This document shows positions 5,601-6,591 of a stretch of DNA of 6,591 nt, in pieces (the stretch's first letter is position 1; each line of letters opens with the position of its first letter). Source of the DNA: an uncultured Ruminococcus sp. (GTDB taxonomy: Bacteria; Bacillota; Clostridia; Oscillospirales; Ruminococcaceae); NCBI GenBank assembly GCA_946183385.1, contig CAMHBN010000103.1, positions 1 to 6,591 on the forward strand, in the 5' to 3' direction. A model generated the notes under the pieces. The model ran no database searches and was not told where the DNA came from. It saw only the letters and a program-made list of their open reading frames with translations. The position numbers were made by a program, and so were the translations under genes.

Positions 5601-6591
5601 CCTCTGAAATATAACATTGTATTTGAAGGAAGCACTCCCGAAGACAATGCGTTCCAGAATGAGAAGGTTGTAAACGGTACAGAAGGCGATGATTACCTCG
5701 AGGTAGGTGATGGCTTCAACATCTTCTACGGCGGCGATGGTGATGATACGCTCAACGGCGGCAAGGACATGGACTTCATGTATGGCGGAAGCGGCGACGA
5801 CCTCCTCAATGGCAGAAACGGCGTGAATGTTCTCTTCGGCGAAGGCGGTAACGATACAATCTACGACGGCGACCACGGTTCATACCTCGACGGCGGAGAC
5901 GGCAACGACAAGCTCTACGGCGGCGGAGGTGCTGACGTGCTCGACGGCGGCAAGGGCAATGACTACCTTCAGGGCGACCACGGCAACGATACATACATCT
6001 TCGGAAGAGGCTATGACAATGATGTTATCAATGCTTCGTCCGACGACAATACCGTTATCATCAAGGGCTATACTTCATCAAACATGAAGCTTTCACGCAA
6101 CGGTCATAACGATCTCATCATGCGTTTCGGCAATGATTCACTCACTATCGACCACTTCTTCGATTACAACAGCAACCGCGACTTCAATTTCGTATTCGAG
6201 GCAGAGGGCAAGAGCTTCGGTCAGTATGAGATAACCGAGGGCAGAACTATCACATTCGACCCCGTTGTTGATACGAACGACAGCAACTGGATGGGCATTT
6301 ACGTAAACGACAATGTTGAGTACCACGGTCTTGGCGGTGCTGACGGTATCGGTGCTGCAAACGGAAATGATATCCTCGACGGCGGCTCCGGAAATGATAC
6401 TCTCATGGGCGGCAACGGCGTTGATACATACATCTTCGCAAAGGGCTACGACCACGATACTATCAACGAGTGGAGCAATGAGAAGAGCATCATCAAGTTC
6501 TTCGACATCACTTCCGATGGAGTGGAATTCACAAACAATGGCGGCAACCTCGATATCACAGTCAAGGGTACCGACGACGTGCTCACAATAA
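2619..6591 (+). CDS. Giant FrpC-like RTX protein B with self-processing-like module (3' end outside window)
   Basis: The frame is open for 1324 codons and runs off the window. There is no signal peptide. Residues 1-350 are acidic and mostly helical, with Cys at 58, 102, 118, 274 and 289; I do not recognise the fold. Residues 351-383 are a Lys/Ser/Thr linker. Residues about 395-470 are another helical, Asp/Glu-rich stretch. From D478-P479 to about 620 is a module like the FrpC self-processing module, with GLLVIDRNHNGYIDDGGELF and RVWVDENQNG. Residues about 640-875 match the mid domain of FrpC-like proteins, including SRGGQIDARELHVIEQFMG (733-751) and ALDIDGGLDVDD (from 822). RTX blocks follow at 882-936, 1020-1128 and 1233-1273, separated by beta domains. 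Such proteins are normally exported by type I secretion and fold on binding calcium. The C-terminus probably mirrors protein A, which predicts about 1497 residues in total. The target and activity of the N-terminal region are unknown. Confidence 0.93.
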   Translation, partial: MAFDLNKALEQLDEIKSSESIEDYLNNHQEEIYEILKEKSDSLIEDGVSDLEEQLMDCFIEIIEEKAHGREDAILSIYMITDGANGVDFEKNLKIPEDSVVCDKLSKGIEAYKKITECKETLETGYKWYNNFKDLKKLQNEDGTFGREGKKQLEKILYDFIDDSSSIIDKIPAAGLYGKAMSAMLGVVRDMLPGTIAAARAHNDLTELDSLYGDYAVSNDPEDAEIAYRLEMFLEDNRYIDWTKDYSNSELEKTFKDGPTYDQMIKIYQDHPGCDLFDEYIEWRYAYECSESLKAYKNKLLQKERMRELRMSEQYLDATFLDIQQFMIENNIPLDGEVPGDDDEIYKPHEKTKTTSTKGESSDTSSFTDSSSSSSNPGFPSGGTYIPSSLFTKNIDTHNVTPEGFAAYVEHLYQKDPEAARKFFTDFIDKYKKSRDHIDEDDEYLDEMDKILQELEKKYPDLGGDEYDDAKDATPPRDPLIIDLGKPGIELTSVENGVHFDLDKNNFAEKTAWIGKEDGLLVIDRNHNGYIDDGGELFSDQVVMNDGSTSASGFVALKEFDDDVDKETGKVGDGVIDEKDSRFLELRVWVDENQNGISEKSELKTLNQVNIKSISLEHVDKNTIDPVTGTAVTEASKVTFNDGTVREVSEHWFEVKTHDTEERDDEGNKIVAESVEAFGNVKNLSSAINDDETGELGALVDEFKKSDNYFEKRVILKKILFNITYSAALDINSRGGQIDARELHVIEQFMGEDFVGVDGSSTPNTVAAPILKRVYEKIENMYFNLLNKETMVGSYLSMISATADETGMRTLDFTLFNNIIALDIDGGLDVDDVVYGIASWLKEYDAVYGTSELAAYTSRFTAVSSRFANISDVVNTAEVKFGTVSDETINGTAASDIIWADAGSDTVNAGSGNDIIFGGNGDDTLIGGSGNDIYYIGTDHGNDVIRDGDGNTKIVFKDGASIDDYDISIDSRFGFVFTNKETGETISTPDLIKDPLKYNIVFEGSTPEDNAFQNEKVVNGTEGDDYLEVGDGFNIFYGGDGDDTLNGGKDMDFMYGGSGDDLLNGRNGVNVLFGEGGNDTIYDGDHGSYLDGGDGNDKLYGGGGADVLDGGKGNDYLQGDHGNDTYIFGRGYDNDVINASSDDNTVIIKGYTSSNMKLSRNGHNDLIMRFGNDSLTIDHFFDYNSNRDFNFVFEAEGKSFGQYEITEGRTITFDPVVDTNDSNWMGIYVNDNVEYHGLGGADGIGAANGNDILDGGSGNDTLMGGNGVDTYIFAKGYDHDTINEWSNEKSIIKFFDITSDGVEFTNNGGNLDITVKGTDDVLTI
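3669..3767 (+). other. Ser/Thr-rich linker in protein B
   Basis: Residues 351-383 are low-complexity: Lys/Thr first, then a run of Ser with Asp and Thr, ending in Pro/Gly (NPGFPSGG). It separates the unknown N-terminal helical region from the second helical stretch and the processing-like module, so it marks a domain boundary. Confidence 0.75.
4050..4472 (+). other. FrpC-type self-processing ('clip-and-link')-like module in protein B
   Basis: The segment starts with D478-P479 followed by LIIDL. It continues through FDLDKNNFAEKTAWIGKED, then GLLVIDRNHNGYIDDGGELF (D524, N526, N528, D532, E536), a GFVALKEFDDD stretch, and RVWVDENQNGISEKSEL (EF-hand loop D591, N593, N595, E602). From memory of the family, FrpC, ApxIVA and relatives begin the same module with Asp-Pro-Leu-x-Leu-Asp-Leu, and calcium triggers cleavage of that Asp-Pro bond, leaving an Asp that can link to a lysine. 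One difference: the usual acidic DLDGDG loop after the Pro is here DLGKPG. Homology is strong by motif; cleavage activity is not shown. Confidence 0.72.
5262..5426 (+). repeat. First RTX block in protein B
   Basis: After a divergent entry unit (GTVSDETINGTAASD) come clear nonapeptides: NAGSGNDII, FGGNGDDTL and IGGSGNDIY. The block ends in a YYIG strand. It leads into a beta segment with NTKIVFKDG and FGFVFTNKETG, a diverged inter-repeat domain. Confidence 0.9.
5676..6002 (+). repeat. Second, longest RTX block in protein B
   Basis: About eleven units run from NGTEGDDYL to GDHGNDTYI, including [36 protein letters not shown] and LDGGKGNDY. Some units are degenerate (NGGKDMDFM, NGRNGVNVL). The second half corresponds to 3-164 in protein A, and the first half shows what lies just upstream of the window in A. 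Confidence 0.92.
6003..6203 (+). other. Inter-repeat beta domain in protein B
   Basis: This is the paralog of 165-368, one codon shorter. It holds [16 protein letters not shown] and FVFEA. The tip of the domain (around 6122-6140) is where the two copies differ most, FGNDS here against FNNNDW in A. Confidence 0.65.
6315..6437 (+). repeat. Third RTX block in protein B
   Basis: The block contains LGGADGIGA (degenerate), LDGGSGNDT and LMGGNGVDT, and closes with [10 protein letters not shown]. It corresponds unit for unit to 480-602 in protein A. Confidence 0.9.

Larger units (their letters stand above)
5839..6591 (+). repeat. Long direct repeat: copy of 1-756
   Basis: The last 753 bases align with bases 1-756 from end to end, with one three-base gap near 6130. 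I counted about 100 differences by hand, or roughly 87% identity, mostly at third codon positions. Exact runs include 1-55, 408-455 and 715-756 (the last cut by the window end). This shows that A and B are tandem paralogs in the same orientation, repeated at an interval of about 5.84 kb. Confidence 0.95.

Overview
The window carries parts of two very large, related RTX (calcium-binding, glycine/aspartate-rich repeat) proteins on the + strand, with a small lipoprotein gene between them. Composition is moderate in GC within the genes and AT-rich between them. Ribosome sites are strong (AAGGAG, AGGAGG), ATA and AGA codons are common, and the lipoprotein has a Ser/Thr-rich stalk. This suggests a Clostridia-type Firmicute, perhaps a Ruminococcus-like gut or rumen bacterium. 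That assignment is inferred from style, not from a marker gene.

Layout. Positions 1-1277 hold the C-terminal 424 residues of RTX protein A: two RTX blocks, an inter-repeat beta domain, and a repeat-free tail that may be a type I secretion signal. Positions 1278-1849 are non-coding. They contain several short dyads, a patch with paired G-rich and C-rich arms, a good sigma-70-type promoter (TTGACA, 17 bp, TAAAAT) and a leader RNA with an 11-bp perfect stem. Positions 1850-2503 encode a 217-residue lipoprotein. After 115 bp, which include a 10-bp direct repeat, RTX protein B starts at 2619 and stays open to the end of the window (1324 codons visible).

Protein B, in order: a helical, Cys-containing N-terminal region of unknown function; a Ser/Thr-rich linker; a module resembling the self-processing ('clip-and-link') module of Neisseria FrpC, with an Asp-Pro bond at its first residues and EF-hand-like loops; a conserved mid domain found in FrpC-like RTX proteins; then RTX blocks separated by beta domains. 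The last 753 bases of the window realign to bases 1-756 with one codon gap and roughly 87% identity by hand count. A and B are therefore tandem paralogs, and B should end about 173 codons beyond the window if it is collinear with A.

The likely theme is secreted or surface calcium-binding proteins of the FrpC type, with a co-located lipoprotein of unknown role. No exporter (ABC, HlyD-like or TolC-like) or acyltransferase gene is visible.
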